In this document: positions 1 to 8,078 of the stretch, one piece after another
Position numbering within the stretch: position 1 is the stretch's first letter
Layout of the letters: each line of letters starts with the position of its first letter
Assembly (NCBI GenBank): GCA_025454175.1
Contig: JALOOX010000010.1
Coordinates: 1 to 59,708, forward strand
DNA length: 59,708 nt
Direction of reading: 5' to 3'
Source of the DNA: Syntrophobacteraceae bacterium
Lineage (GTDB): Bacteria > Desulfobacterota > Syntrophobacteria > Syntrophobacterales > Syntrophobacteraceae
Notes under the pieces: model-generated
Seen by the model: only the letters and a program-made list of their open reading frames with translations
Database searches by the model: none
What the model was told of the DNA's origin: nothing
Made by a program: the position numbers and the translations under genes

Positions 1-191
1 TTCAGCGTGCTGCCCGCCATCCAGCTCCACGATGAGGCGACAATCGAGACAAACAAAATCGACGATAAACGGTCCAATGGGGTGCTGCCGGCGAAACTTA
101 ATCCGGAAAGACGCCTGCCGCGCACATGGTTCCAGAAAACCCTTTCAGCTTCGATCTGGCTTCTTCGCAGCTCTCTGGCCGTTTGCTTCAT
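1..191 (-). pseudogene. DUF559 endonuclease-like gene, N-terminal part, frameshifted and cut by the window edge
   Basis: Read on the minus strand from the ATG at 191, the product begins [20 protein letters not shown], typical of the DUF559 (very-short-patch-repair-like) family. The family continuation ([20 protein letters not shown], then [11 protein letters not shown]) is present but in another frame. The reading shifts near 97-101, where one A seems to be missing from a short A run. The gene runs off the left edge. It is either a real frameshift or a single-base sequence error. DUF559 proteins are predicted PD-(D/E)XK-type nucleases; no function in this cell can be claimed. Confidence 0.6.
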
Positions 192-196
192 CGACA

Positions 197-300
197 CCCC
201 TCACCCTGCCCTCTCCCCTCGAGGGGAGAGGGTCTTCCCGGTCCGGACGGCCTCCCTCTTTACTGGCATCTCTCTCCCTGCCGGGGGAGAGGGTTCTTCA
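197..300. repeat. Palindromic CCCTCTCCC...GGGAGAGGG repeat pair
   Basis: A perfect 24-bp palindrome lies at 209-232 (CCCTCTCCCCTC followed by its complement). A second, imperfect copy with stem CTCTCCC/GGGAGAG lies at about 273-292. Such hairpin repeats are common in intergenic DNA of many bacteria and often sit beside DUF559 genes. They could fold in RNA, but no U tract follows. Confidence 0.6.
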
Positions 301-368
301 GTTACAGTGGAGCTCGGATCGCGGGAACCTGGCCCAGTACGCCCGGGCGGAAATGATCATCCAGATCG

Positions 369-400
369 GCTTGCTCCCAAGCTCGAGCTTGGGAGCAAGC
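369..400. repeat. Perfect 32-bp palindrome centred on CTCGAG
   Basis: The sequence GCTTGCTCCCAAGCTC is followed immediately by its exact reverse complement. The same CTCCCAAGCTC core recurs as a palindrome at 24717-24746, so this is a dispersed element and not a one-off terminator. No T tract follows. Confidence 0.7.
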
Positions 401-547
401 AAGCGGTTAAGGACTTGCGCCAGGTAGTATTAGTCACTGGTTGAGGTCCCTTATCATTGTTCAGGGTGCCCCAGTGGGGCATGAGGAACTGCCTTGGCCG
501 TCAGGAGGCTTTTCGGGGGTGCGCCGCTGACCGGGCCGCCGCGCCGG

Positions 548-1726
548 TCATGGCGACACCAGCCGACCCACATCCAGGGTGAAGAAGATCCGCTGGTCGG
601 GACCCGTGAGGTTGAACTGGAAGCTCAGTCCGGGAACGAAAGGCACGGGCAGGTCCCGTCCCTGAAGCTGATCGAGGACCAGGCTCCGGGTTTCCTCGTT
701 GCTCATGACGGCCGTGAGCGCGGCCCCGCCCATGAGCACTCCCTGGCTCACCAGCAGCACGCGCTCGCCGGTGGAAAGCCTCTCCCAGTCGCTGCGGACA
801 TGCTCCACGGCCGAGGTCCGCAGGTCGGTGAGGGCCGTATCGACGGCGGGCACGGCCATGATGGCCCGGAAGAGGTCGCCTCCGGTGGCCGGGCGCGGGA
901 CCTCGGGGCCGGGACCCGGGGTCACGAGGGGAGCCGGCTCCGTCAAGGGAGGCAGGCTCAGCCAGTCCGTGCCTCCCATTCCCAGCACGGCCGGATCGAT
1001 GTTGAAGAGGGATTCCCGTACGGTGTCGGGCTCGAGGAGTCGCTGGACCATGCGAATCCGCATCAGCATGAGCTCGGCTTCCAGCTCGGGGTCCAGCTGG
1101 AGCTGCAGGCCGAATCCGAATCCCCGCGGTTCCTCCCACCAGGGTCGGGACCCGAAAGTGAAGCCGGGCGAGGTCGAAAAACCGAAGCCGTCGTCGCACT
1201 GGATGGATAAAGGCGCGGGGCTGATCCGGGGACGCTCCCCCCGCCCGGTGCGCAGGCGGGCTCCCCGGCTCTGCTGCGCCACGTGAGCCATTTCGTGGGT
1301 CAGAAGCCGCTTTTGCTCCCGCCTGGACGAGGCCGGCGCCGGGTCGCCCAGGACGATGTGCCTCCCGACGGTGAACGCTCGAGCCCCCAGCGCATCGGCA
1401 GCCTCTCGGGCACTGGGCCCCGAGTGGATGTGCACCGATGGGAGGTCGACCCCAAAGCGGTTTTCGAAGTGCTCCCGCTGCGACTCGGCCAGGGGCTCTC
1501 CCCGACTGTTCGAGGCAGAGCCGGAAACCGGCTGCAATTCGGCTCCATCGGACATGGCCGCGGCGGCCAGACGGTCCGCCTCCCCCTCGTAACGGTCCCG
1601 GCCGGGGGTCCTGGCTCCGCGCAGCACATCGCGCACCTCCTCCGGCTGGAGCTGTGTCATGTCCCCATGCCGCACGGGGGTGTGCGGCCGGCGGGCCCAT
1701 CGTCGCAGGTAGGTCACGAGGTCCAT
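548..1726 (-). CDS. eCIS-associated DUF4157 protein with intact HExxH motif (candidate cargo)
   Basis: A 392-residue protein and the last gene of the eCIS run. The DUF4157 signature spans roughly residues 75-155: GEPLAESQREHFENRFG, then VHIHSG, then a zincin-type helix LLTHEMAHVAQQ with H144, E145 and H148 in place. DUF4157 is a well-known marker of proteins encoded in eCIS loci and is found at the front of many predicted cargo toxins. The C-terminal 230 residues are not recognised; they include a Gly/Phe-rich stretch, an acidic helical segment and a short hydrophobic segment (LLVSQGVLMGGAALTAV). The ATG at 1726 follows AAAGGAACC. It may be a cargo or effector, a cargo adaptor or a processing peptidase; the sequence alone does not decide. 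Confidence 0.85.
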   Translation of the reverse strand: MDLVTYLRRWARRPHTPVRHGDMTQLQPEEVRDVLRGARTPGRDRYEGEADRLAAAAMSDGAELQPVSGSASNSRGEPLAESQREHFENRFGVDLPSVHIHSGPSAREAADALGARAFTVGRHIVLGDPAPASSRREQKRLLTHEMAHVAQQSRGARLRTGRGERPRISPAPLSIQCDDGFGFSTSPGFTFGSRPWWEEPRGFGFGLQLQLDPELEAELMLMRIRMVQRLLEPDTVRESLFNIDPAVLGMGGTDWLSLPPLTEPAPLVTPGPGPEVPRPATGGDLFRAIMAVPAVDTALTDLRTSAVEHVRSDWERLSTGERVLLVSQGVLMGGAALTAVMSNEETRSLVLDQLQGRDLPVPFVPGLSFQFNLTGPDQRIFFTLDVGRLVSP

Positions 1727-1761
1727 GATCCGGTTCCTTTTCGGTCGGCGCTGCTGCGAAC

Positions 1762-1880
1762 AGTTTCAAGTTTAAGGCTCCAGGTTTCAAGTTGAAAATC
1801 AGCCTCCGGGAGCCCCTTTTCATGGGTTCGGGTGTCCCAGCGGGGGCATGGGTGACTGCTCTGAAAAGTCTCGATTTGAA
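1762..1880 (+). repeat. Dispersed composite intergenic repeat, copy A
   Basis: This 180-bp gap between two eCIS genes holds a block GTTTCAAGTTTAAGG...GGTTTCAAGTTGAAA, then CCGGGAGCC, then CTTTTCATGGGTTCGGGTG and a GGGGGCATGGGTG tail. The same blocks recur at 23945-24060 (opposite strand), 35995-36140 (blocks reordered), 59445-59510 (opposite strand) and in part near 460-495. No coding potential was seen. Confidence 0.65.
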
Positions 1881-1909
1881 GCCTTCTGGTTTCGACTGCC
1901 GGCGGCCGA

Positions 1910-4900
1910 TCAGCGATTCACCGCCAGCTGCCGTTGCGCCGCCCTGATGAGGGTCTCTGCCGTCGCCGCGTTGATGCGCCTGCCGGCGGTCAAGGTCTCG
2001 ACGCTGGTCCTGGACAGCTCTTCCACCGTTCGAATGCCCATATCCCGCAGGATGACGTCGACGTCCGCATTCACTCCGGGCACTTCCCTCACGGGGCGGA
2101 TCCGGGCGATTTCGCGGCCGATCTCGGCGCGCATGGCATCCACGGCCTTGAGCTCCTGAGTGAGCCTGGAAAGATCGGCGGCGATGGCGGCCTGGCTGGC
2201 GCTCACTTCGGCGAGTCGCTGCGCTTCCGCCTCCCGCTCGGTCCGGAGGGAGCCCACCTGGGACCTGAGGGCCGCCAGCTCCACCTCCACACCGCTCTTC
2301 TGCGTCTGCAGGAGGGTCAGCTCGGCCTTCACCTCGTCCAGGGCCACCAGGTTCTCTCGCTGCTTCTCAACCCTTGCCAGCTCGGCATCCAGGGCGGTTA
2401 GATCCGCGAGCTGAGTCTTCCGCCTTTCCATCTCAGCCAGCTCGGTCCTCAAAGACTCGGGGATCTCGGTGACCACGGCCCCGGCAGCCGGCTTCTCCAC
2501 GGCATAAAACATCACCTTGCCGTCCTTCTGGACCAGGGTCACCTTGCTCCCGGGCTCGATACGTTGAGGCGTGGAGACGAAATCCGTGAGATAGGTCCCG
2601 GCCTTCCTGGCGTCATACTCCTCGACGGCGGCCACCTCGATGCGGTTCTTCTGAAGCTCGATCATGGCTTCGCTGACGGGGGTCTCCATGAGGGCCTGCT
2701 TGCGGATGCCCGCGTCTCCGCCCCGGGCGGTTTCCGCGACGTTGAGGGCACTTTGGCCCATCACCTTGCCCGTGAAGCTGAAGCTCTTCCGCTGCTCGCG
2801 CCAGAGCCCCTTGAAATCGGTGCGCTGGTAAGTCTGCATGCCGCTGCGCATCGATTTCGCCTCGAAGGTGTTCTTGTGGGTCATGGACGAATGACCGACG
2901 CCAACGGGGGTTGGCTTGACCAGCGCGGCCTCATTCCTGCTGAAGAAATCCGGGAGGATGGCGCAGCAGAACTTGCTGACCAGCCACTTGAGCACGGGCC
3001 ATATGGGGATCAGGGAGAACCAGTAGCCCATGGTCGGAAATGTCTTGACGTATTTGCGCAGGTCGAAATTGCAGATCTGGTGCACCTTGGAGTCCACGAT
3101 CTCGACCCTGGCGAGATAGATCCTGTCGTCCTCGCCGCAGGTGGGGCATTGCACCAGCAGGTGATGACAGAAGCAGTCCTTGACATACTGGAGCAGTCCG
3201 CCGGCGAGCCCGTAGAAGGCGGCCAGGACTTCGTGGCGATAGTACGAGAGGTCCTGGAGAAACGAGTCGGTCACAGCCAGCTCTTTTTCGGGAATGACGC
3301 TGACGGTATTGCTCAGGAAGTTCAAGGCATACACCTGGCCGATTTCCTGATCGATGACGAGATCCATGGGCTGGATCTGCACCGGAATCCGAAAGGACTT
3401 GTCTGGAATGCCGTGGGGAAGAAACATCTGCAGCCGATAGCCGTCTTCGAAGGCCAAAAGGAGGCTCCGGATCCTGGCATGGAAAGCCAGGGACACCTGG
3501 GTTCTCTCGATGGACACACTGTTGGCCAACTGGCCCACAAAACCCGCTTCGTTCAGTCGATACGTCAGGAGCAGCTTGTCGCTGGACGGGCCCTGGACAA
3601 CAGTGTACAGGAATCCCGGCCCGTCCACGGCGCCGGCGGGAGTCACGGCCAGGCCGTCATCTCCACTGAGCTGGCTGCCCTGGGGACCCACGAGGACCAG
3701 CACCTGGCTCGGCGCAAGGCTCTCGGCGCCGGTGTCGGGACGGAGCTCGCAGACCGCCACGGCGTCGTAGACCCCGGCCTCCCCCGTGATCTTCTCCTGG
3801 CACGTGCAGTAGCCCTTCATGGTCTTCTCGTCGATGGTCATATGGCCCGACGCACGGAAGGCGTATTTCGGCTTGGGAGAAGGCTTGGTCTCATCCATGA
3901 GCAGCTCGGGCCTGAGGAAATAGAGCCCCTTCCTCGATGCCACGGCGTAGATCAGGCCCTTGTCGTCCAGAGACGATTGAAGCTCCGTGATCTCCATGTC
4001 GCAAAGGATGGTCATTTTCTGCCAGTGGTGATTGTCGGCGATGCGGGCCATGCCGAAGACCGTGTCCACCGCCCGGACGGTGGCCGCCGCATAAAGCACC
4101 TCGCCGTCGGGCGAGAACGTGAGGGCCGAGACCTCGGCCCCCTCGGCCGAGGGCATCTCGAGGACCTGGATGAGCTCCCCCTCCTTCACGTCATGGATGT
4201 TGATGGTGTTGTCCGTGCCGCCGTACGTGTACAGCCGGTCTCCCTTGGGATTCAGCCTGGCCCGGGTGTGGTTGTTCTTGCCGAACCAGGTCGTCATCCC
4301 GGTGTCCGGGAACGGATACTCGGGGAAATCCTCTCCCTCGAACAGGGCGCAGAAGGTCCTGCTCTGCAGGAGCTCCCGCAGACTCAGGTAAATGTCCCTC
4401 AGGATGAGGTGCTCTTTGTGGGAAAGAAAGACGTAAGCGCCATTGTTGGAATTGATCAGCTGGATGATGAGGTTGAGGAAGCTCGTGAACTTCCGGCGCT
4501 GGTTGGAGACGAGGCCGGTGCGGCCCCCCTCGACGGCCTCCAGCTCCGAAGCGCTCATGAACTGAAACTCCCCGAGGACGGCCTGGATGAGCCCAAAAAT
4601 GCAGTCCTGGACGAAGTCCATGAGGAGGGTGCCCTCGAACATGGCCTTCCTGTGCCTGGCGGCATCGTAGGGCTCCACCAGCACGATGGGGCTCCCTTCG
4701 GCGTCCAGGTCCAGTCTCAGGACGACGGTGCCGTTCCCGTCCTTCAGGATCGTTGTGCTCCCTTCCTCCAGCTGCTTGATGAGGGATATGAGGTCGATGA
4801 CGTTGTCTTCGCCCAGGGTGTCGTCGCCCACGACGATGTCGACCCCGTCGCATTTCAACGCATAACCTGGCGTGATCCGGACCTGGCGGCGCGGGGGATT

Positions 4901-6421
4901 CTCGTCCTCGTCCTTCTCGTCCACATCGGTGTCCGGCCCGCATTCGGCCACAAGCCCGCAGACGATTCCCCAGCCGTGGAGGTGCTTGTTGTGCCAGCGC
5001 AGGTCCCGCTCCCGGCAGAGGGCGTCCAGGGCGTCCTGGACCGTGCGCGCGTCGGTGAGGTCACAATCCTGGCTGTCGTAGCAGACATCGCGGGCCTGGA
5101 TGTCCGTGAGGGGCGGGAATTCGAATCGCTTGCACCGGGGGCCGTCATAAGCCGAAAGCACCCCTCCCGCCACGGTTCCCAGGGTCATGTAATGGTGCAC
5201 GATGCCCGCCGGAAGCTGCTGGTCCATGAGCACATCGCCCTGCACATGGACCGCCTGGCGCACCGGGACCTGCCAGAAGTCGCCCGCCAGCGCCTGAAGG
5301 CTGTCAAGCTCGATCTCGAGGGTCAGGCTGTCGAGGTTGATGGTCACCGCGGGACCTTCCTCCACGTGGCCGTGGGCGTCGGCGGCGGACCCCGTGGTGA
5401 GGTCCCGGCCCCGGTCGACTCCGCCGGGGGCGAGGGTCCAGTCGGTGCCGTCCTTTTCCAGCTCGCAGAACCCGTCCCAGCGCCGCACCAGTGAAAAGCC
5501 GCCCGGCACGGTGTCGGGGTAAGTTTTGGTCAAGGTGCCGGTGGTCGGAGCAAATCCCGTCGCATGGTGCCGTCCCAGGTGCTGCTCGCTGGCGAAGTCC
5601 TCCGCCTCCCCGCTGAAAAATTCGTAGGCGAAGCTGCTCGAGATGAAGCCCACAGGCTCGGACCCGATTCCGGCCTGCTCGGCGCCGTTTTCGGACGACC
5701 ACTTGAGGACCACCCGGCTCGGCATTCCGGCCGCATCGTACTCCACTTCGTGGATCTCCACCCGGAAGAGGATGTTTCCAACCTTGTCGTGGAGAGCGAT
5801 CTCATGGGCGCAGGGGTCGCAGGGGTCCGGCGCACTCGATGCAACGCGCAACTGCAGGGTGAGCCTCGCCTCTCCCACGGGAGGGTTCTGGGCGGGGTCC
5901 TCGGGATCGATGGTGGTGGGGCACCACTTGACCTGGGCCATGGTCTGAGTGCGGGTGCAGGTGTCGGCCCCTTGCAGGCCGGGGTCCAGGAGATCCGGGT
6001 CCTCCAGGGCCGTCACGGCGCGCTCCCACACGTCCAGGTAGAGGGTGTGGTCGCCCCCCGGGAGTGCTGGAAATGCGGGGAAATCGGCCTGGTGCTCGGG
6101 CTCCAGGTCAAGCCCCGCTGGATCGCTCAGGACCGCTTCGGGATGGGGGCGCACCTGGGCGGGGATCCCGTCCACGGTGGCCGTTCCCCATTTCAGGCTG
6201 CAGGTTCGGGTGCCGTCGGGATTGTCGACGATGGTCATGAGCCCACGGCCCCGCGGGGTGCCGCTCCCGACGACATCCAGGAGGGCGTCGTTGAGGCGAT
6301 GCCTGAAGATTTCCGACAGCTCGTTCCAGTCGCTGTCGGTCAGCATGCGCCCCATTTGCTGGTAGACCCCTGAATAGCGCTTCAGGGCATCGAAGATATC
6401 CCTCGATATTTGTGTCTTCAT
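1910..6421 (-). CDS. Giant eCIS structural protein: DUF6519-like N-terminus, beta-propeller, coiled coil, helix-hairpin-helix tail
   Basis: A 1503-residue protein. The N-terminus (MKTQISRDIFDALKRYSGVY, then QQMGRMLTDSDWNE) matches the DUF6519 type found in eCIS and phage-tail-like loci. Residues about 430-540 carry the HNKHLHGWGIVCGL segment that accompanies this family. Residues about 710-1050 look like a WD40/YVTN-type beta-propeller (KGDRLYTYGGTDNTINIHDV, FSPDGEVLYAAA). A Cys/His cluster CFCHH...CPTC lies near 1083-1095. Residues about 1320-1440 are a charged Glu/Ala/Leu coiled coil, and the last 60 residues resemble a helix-hairpin-helix or SAM-like fold. It sits between the gpI-like gene and the DUF4157 gene, so a baseplate-periphery or fibre-like role is plausible but inferred. 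A GGGGACC motif precedes the ATG. Confidence 0.75.
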   Translation of the reverse strand: MKTQISRDIFDALKRYSGVYQQMGRMLTDSDWNELSEIFRHRLNDALLDVVGSGTPRGRGLMTIVDNPDGTRTCSLKWGTATVDGIPAQVRPHPEAVLSDPAGLDLEPEHQADFPAFPALPGGDHTLYLDVWERAVTALEDPDLLDPGLQGADTCTRTQTMAQVKWCPTTIDPEDPAQNPPVGEARLTLQLRVASSAPDPCDPCAHEIALHDKVGNILFRVEIHEVEYDAAGMPSRVVLKWSSENGAEQAGIGSEPVGFISSSFAYEFFSGEAEDFASEQHLGRHHATGFAPTTGTLTKTYPDTVPGGFSLVRRWDGFCELEKDGTDWTLAPGGVDRGRDLTTGSAADAHGHVEEGPAVTINLDSLTLEIELDSLQALAGDFWQVPVRQAVHVQGDVLMDQQLPAGIVHHYMTLGTVAGGVLSAYDGPRCKRFEFPPLTDIQARDVCYDSQDCDLTDARTVQDALDALCRERDLRWHNKHLHGWGIVCGLVAECGPDTDVDEKDEDENPPRRQVRITPGYALKCDGVDIVVGDDTLGEDNVIDLISLIKQLEEGSTTILKDGNGTVVLRLDLDAEGSPIVLVEPYDAARHRKAMFEGTLLMDFVQDCIFGLIQAVLGEFQFMSASELEAVEGGRTGLVSNQRRKFTSFLNLIIQLINSNNGAYVFLSHKEHLILRDIYLSLRELLQSRTFCALFEGEDFPEYPFPDTGMTTWFGKNNHTRARLNPKGDRLYTYGGTDNTINIHDVKEGELIQVLEMPSAEGAEVSALTFSPDGEVLYAAATVRAVDTVFGMARIADNHHWQKMTILCDMEITELQSSLDDKGLIYAVASRKGLYFLRPELLMDETKPSPKPKYAFRASGHMTIDEKTMKGYCTCQEKITGEAGVYDAVAVCELRPDTGAESLAPSQVLVLVGPQGSQLSGDDGLAVTPAGAVDGPGFLYTVVQGPSSDKLLLTYRLNEAGFVGQLANSVSIERTQVSLAFHARIRSLLLAFEDGYRLQMFLPHGIPDKSFRIPVQIQPMDLVIDQEIGQVYALNFLSNTVSVIPEKELAVTDSFLQDLSYYRHEVLAAFYGLAGGLLQYVKDCFCHHLLVQCPTCGEDDRIYLARVEIVDSKVHQICNFDLRKYVKTFPTMGYWFSLIPIWPVLKWLVSKFCCAILPDFFSRNEAALVKPTPVGVGHSSMTHKNTFEAKSMRSGMQTYQRTDFKGLWREQRKSFSFTGKVMGQSALNVAETARGGDAGIRKQALMETPVSEAMIELQKNRIEVAAVEEYDARKAGTYLTDFVSTPQRIEPGSKVTLVQKDGKVMFYAVEKPAAGAVVTEIPESLRTELAEMERRKTQLADLTALDAELARVEKQRENLVALDEVKAELTLLQTQKSGVEVELAALRSQVGSLRTEREAEAQRLAEVSASQAAIAADLSRLTQELKAVDAMRAEIGREIARIRPVREVPGVNADVDVILRDMGIRTVEELSRTSVETLTAGRRINAATAETLIRAAQRQLAVNR

Positions 6422-6471
6422 GGATCGGTCCCCTGTAGGTGATGCGACTGATGACTGTGGGTCCTGAGAGT

Positions 6472-6507
6472 AGTTTCTGGTTCCTGGAAACCAGAAACCA
6501 GAAACCT
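6472..6507. repeat. Short inverted repeat of the TTTCTGGTTcCTGG family
   Basis: AGTTTCTGGTTCCTGG is followed by AAACCAGAAACCAGAAACC, giving an inverted repeat just past the end of the gpI-like gene. Single-sided copies occur at about 12393-12416 and 24772-24786. These look like small intergenic repeats within the operon and not regulatory sites. Confidence 0.5.
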
Positions 6508-8053
6508 ATCCCGGCATCCCGAGGAGCCCCGCGTCGGGAATCACGACGGCCTCGAGACCCACCGGCAGGTAATCCTCGAGCTTCCTTGCCACGGCCTCGG
6601 CAAGCAGGCTCAGGTGATCCCCGTGAAACGCGCCCATCTCCCCTCCGTCCTCGGCGCCGTGCCGGATGACGGCCGGAGTCGCGGGGTGCGGCACGCCGCA
6701 GCTCCGACTCCCGAACTGGGTGCTGAACATGACGGGGGGCTCCCGGGTGACTTCGTGAAAGCGCATCCCCCCCATGGCCTGCGTCCCGGTGACCGCGGAG
6801 TAACGCACGCACCCGGAGCCCGGTGGCGTGTCCGTGGGATGGTCCTTGCGAATGGGCCCGAGGAAAATACAGTCACTGGCCCGGAGGATTTCCGTCAGCG
6901 TGCCTTCGAGCACCGTGCAATACTCGAGGAGGCTCACGCCCCGGGCGGCCTGCACGTTTCGAATGAGACAGTCTCGGGCCGTGATCACCGGCTTGACGAG
7001 ATCGATGCTGTGCACCTGCACCCGGCGCGCGGCACACTGGAACATCTCCACGCGGCCTGAATCGAGCTCCAGGCGGTTCTCCAGAACGAGGCCCTCGAAC
7101 CGCCAGGTGTGGAAGTCGGGGTGGCCCACCCCGCCAGGCTCCTGGCCGAGCTTGATGGGCTTGCGCACTCTGACGGGAACGAAATCCTCGGTCCCGAAGG
7201 TCCTGTTGCTGAAAACGGTGAGGTTGTCCCCGGGATCGGTACACTTTGCAATCAGACGGTCGAATTCCGGCGAGGGAGGGTCCGACCAGTCGACGACGGG
7301 AATGCTCCTGGGGAAGAACCCCGCCGGGGGGACCGTGTGGAGGAGGATTCGGCCGGGGTGATGGTGTCCGACCCGCCAGTCGCCGTTTCTGAAATCAACC
7401 GTCCGCCGCGAGACATCGTCGTAGCTTCCGGGGAGGCAGGGCGATCCATGGAAGCTGGCCTGGCGCCAGACATGGGTATCGCCGTCCACGGTGGACTGCC
7501 GGTGGGCGGGGTTGGCCGTGGTCGAGGCCACGGCTCCCGAGGGGCAGCGAAAATCGACGGTCACCGCCGGAAGTCCGGGATGGCGCGAGGCCATGGACGG
7601 AGGCGCTGCCGGGCACTCCTGCCCGTAGCCGAAGCTCGTCGCCGGAATGAGGGGAATGTTCAGGCGCGGCGTGGTGGCCACCCGTTTCCAGCCCTCCTGG
7701 AGCACCACTTCGAGCTGTCCGACGGCCTCGGCGATCTCCTCGATGACCCGCAGGGTGCCTTTTCCCTGCCTCCACCGGACGGCGTGGGCCACTTCATCCC
7801 GGCGCCCCCGGACCAGGGGTGAAACGAGCCGGACGTCGAGAAGCTCCGCGAAGTAGGGCAGCAGCCAGTCCTGGCATGCCGGGGTCCCGTCGACCGGGTT
7901 GTCGGGGAACGCGTCGGCCAACCGCTGGACCAGGGTGGCATGGACCTGATCCAGCAGCAGGCCGCACCCGTCGAAAAATCTCTTGAGATCCGCCGGATCC
8001 CGGGTCCGGTAGAGGGCGGGAACAATCTGGTAAAGGGCGTCGGCCTGTTTCAT
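6506..8053 (-). CDS. Phage P2 gpI-like tail/baseplate protein of the eCIS
   Basis: A 515-residue protein. Residues 1-140 match the P2 tail protein I type: LYQIVPALYRTRDPADLKRF, an acidic helical stretch, DWLLPYFAELLDV and a VRWRQGKGTLRVIEEIAEAV helix. The remainder (about 150-515) is rich in beta-strand-like, Asn/Asp/Gly-containing segments and probably forms a beta-helix or receptor-facing domain. In P2, gpI sits at the baseplate edge and attaches the tail fibre. Here it lies just downstream of the two large baseplate genes, fitting that role. The start ATG at 8053 has AGAGGA upstream. Confidence 0.75.
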   Translation of the reverse strand: MKQADALYQIVPALYRTRDPADLKRFFDGCGLLLDQVHATLVQRLADAFPDNPVDGTPACQDWLLPYFAELLDVRLVSPLVRGRRDEVAHAVRWRQGKGTLRVIEEIAEAVGQLEVVLQEGWKRVATTPRLNIPLIPATSFGYGQECPAAPPSMASRHPGLPAVTVDFRCPSGAVASTTANPAHRQSTVDGDTHVWRQASFHGSPCLPGSYDDVSRRTVDFRNGDWRVGHHHPGRILLHTVPPAGFFPRSIPVVDWSDPPSPEFDRLIAKCTDPGDNLTVFSNRTFGTEDFVPVRVRKPIKLGQEPGGVGHPDFHTWRFEGLVLENRLELDSGRVEMFQCAARRVQVHSIDLVKPVITARDCLIRNVQAARGVSLLEYCTVLEGTLTEILRASDCIFLGPIRKDHPTDTPPGSGCVRYSAVTGTQAMGGMRFHEVTREPPVMFSTQFGSRSCGVPHPATPAVIRHGAEDGGEMGAFHGDHLSLLAEAVARKLEDYLPVGLEAVVIPDAGLLGMPG

Positions 8054-8078
8054 GGAATGGTCCTCTGGGCTGTGTCGC

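Noticed and set aside
2564..5494. Very long plus-strand open frame (976 codons) opposite the DUF6519-type gene
   Set aside because: It is a shadow of the GC-rich coding strand. The product is His/Glu/Val-rich low-complexity sequence with no family features, while the minus frame has clear domains.
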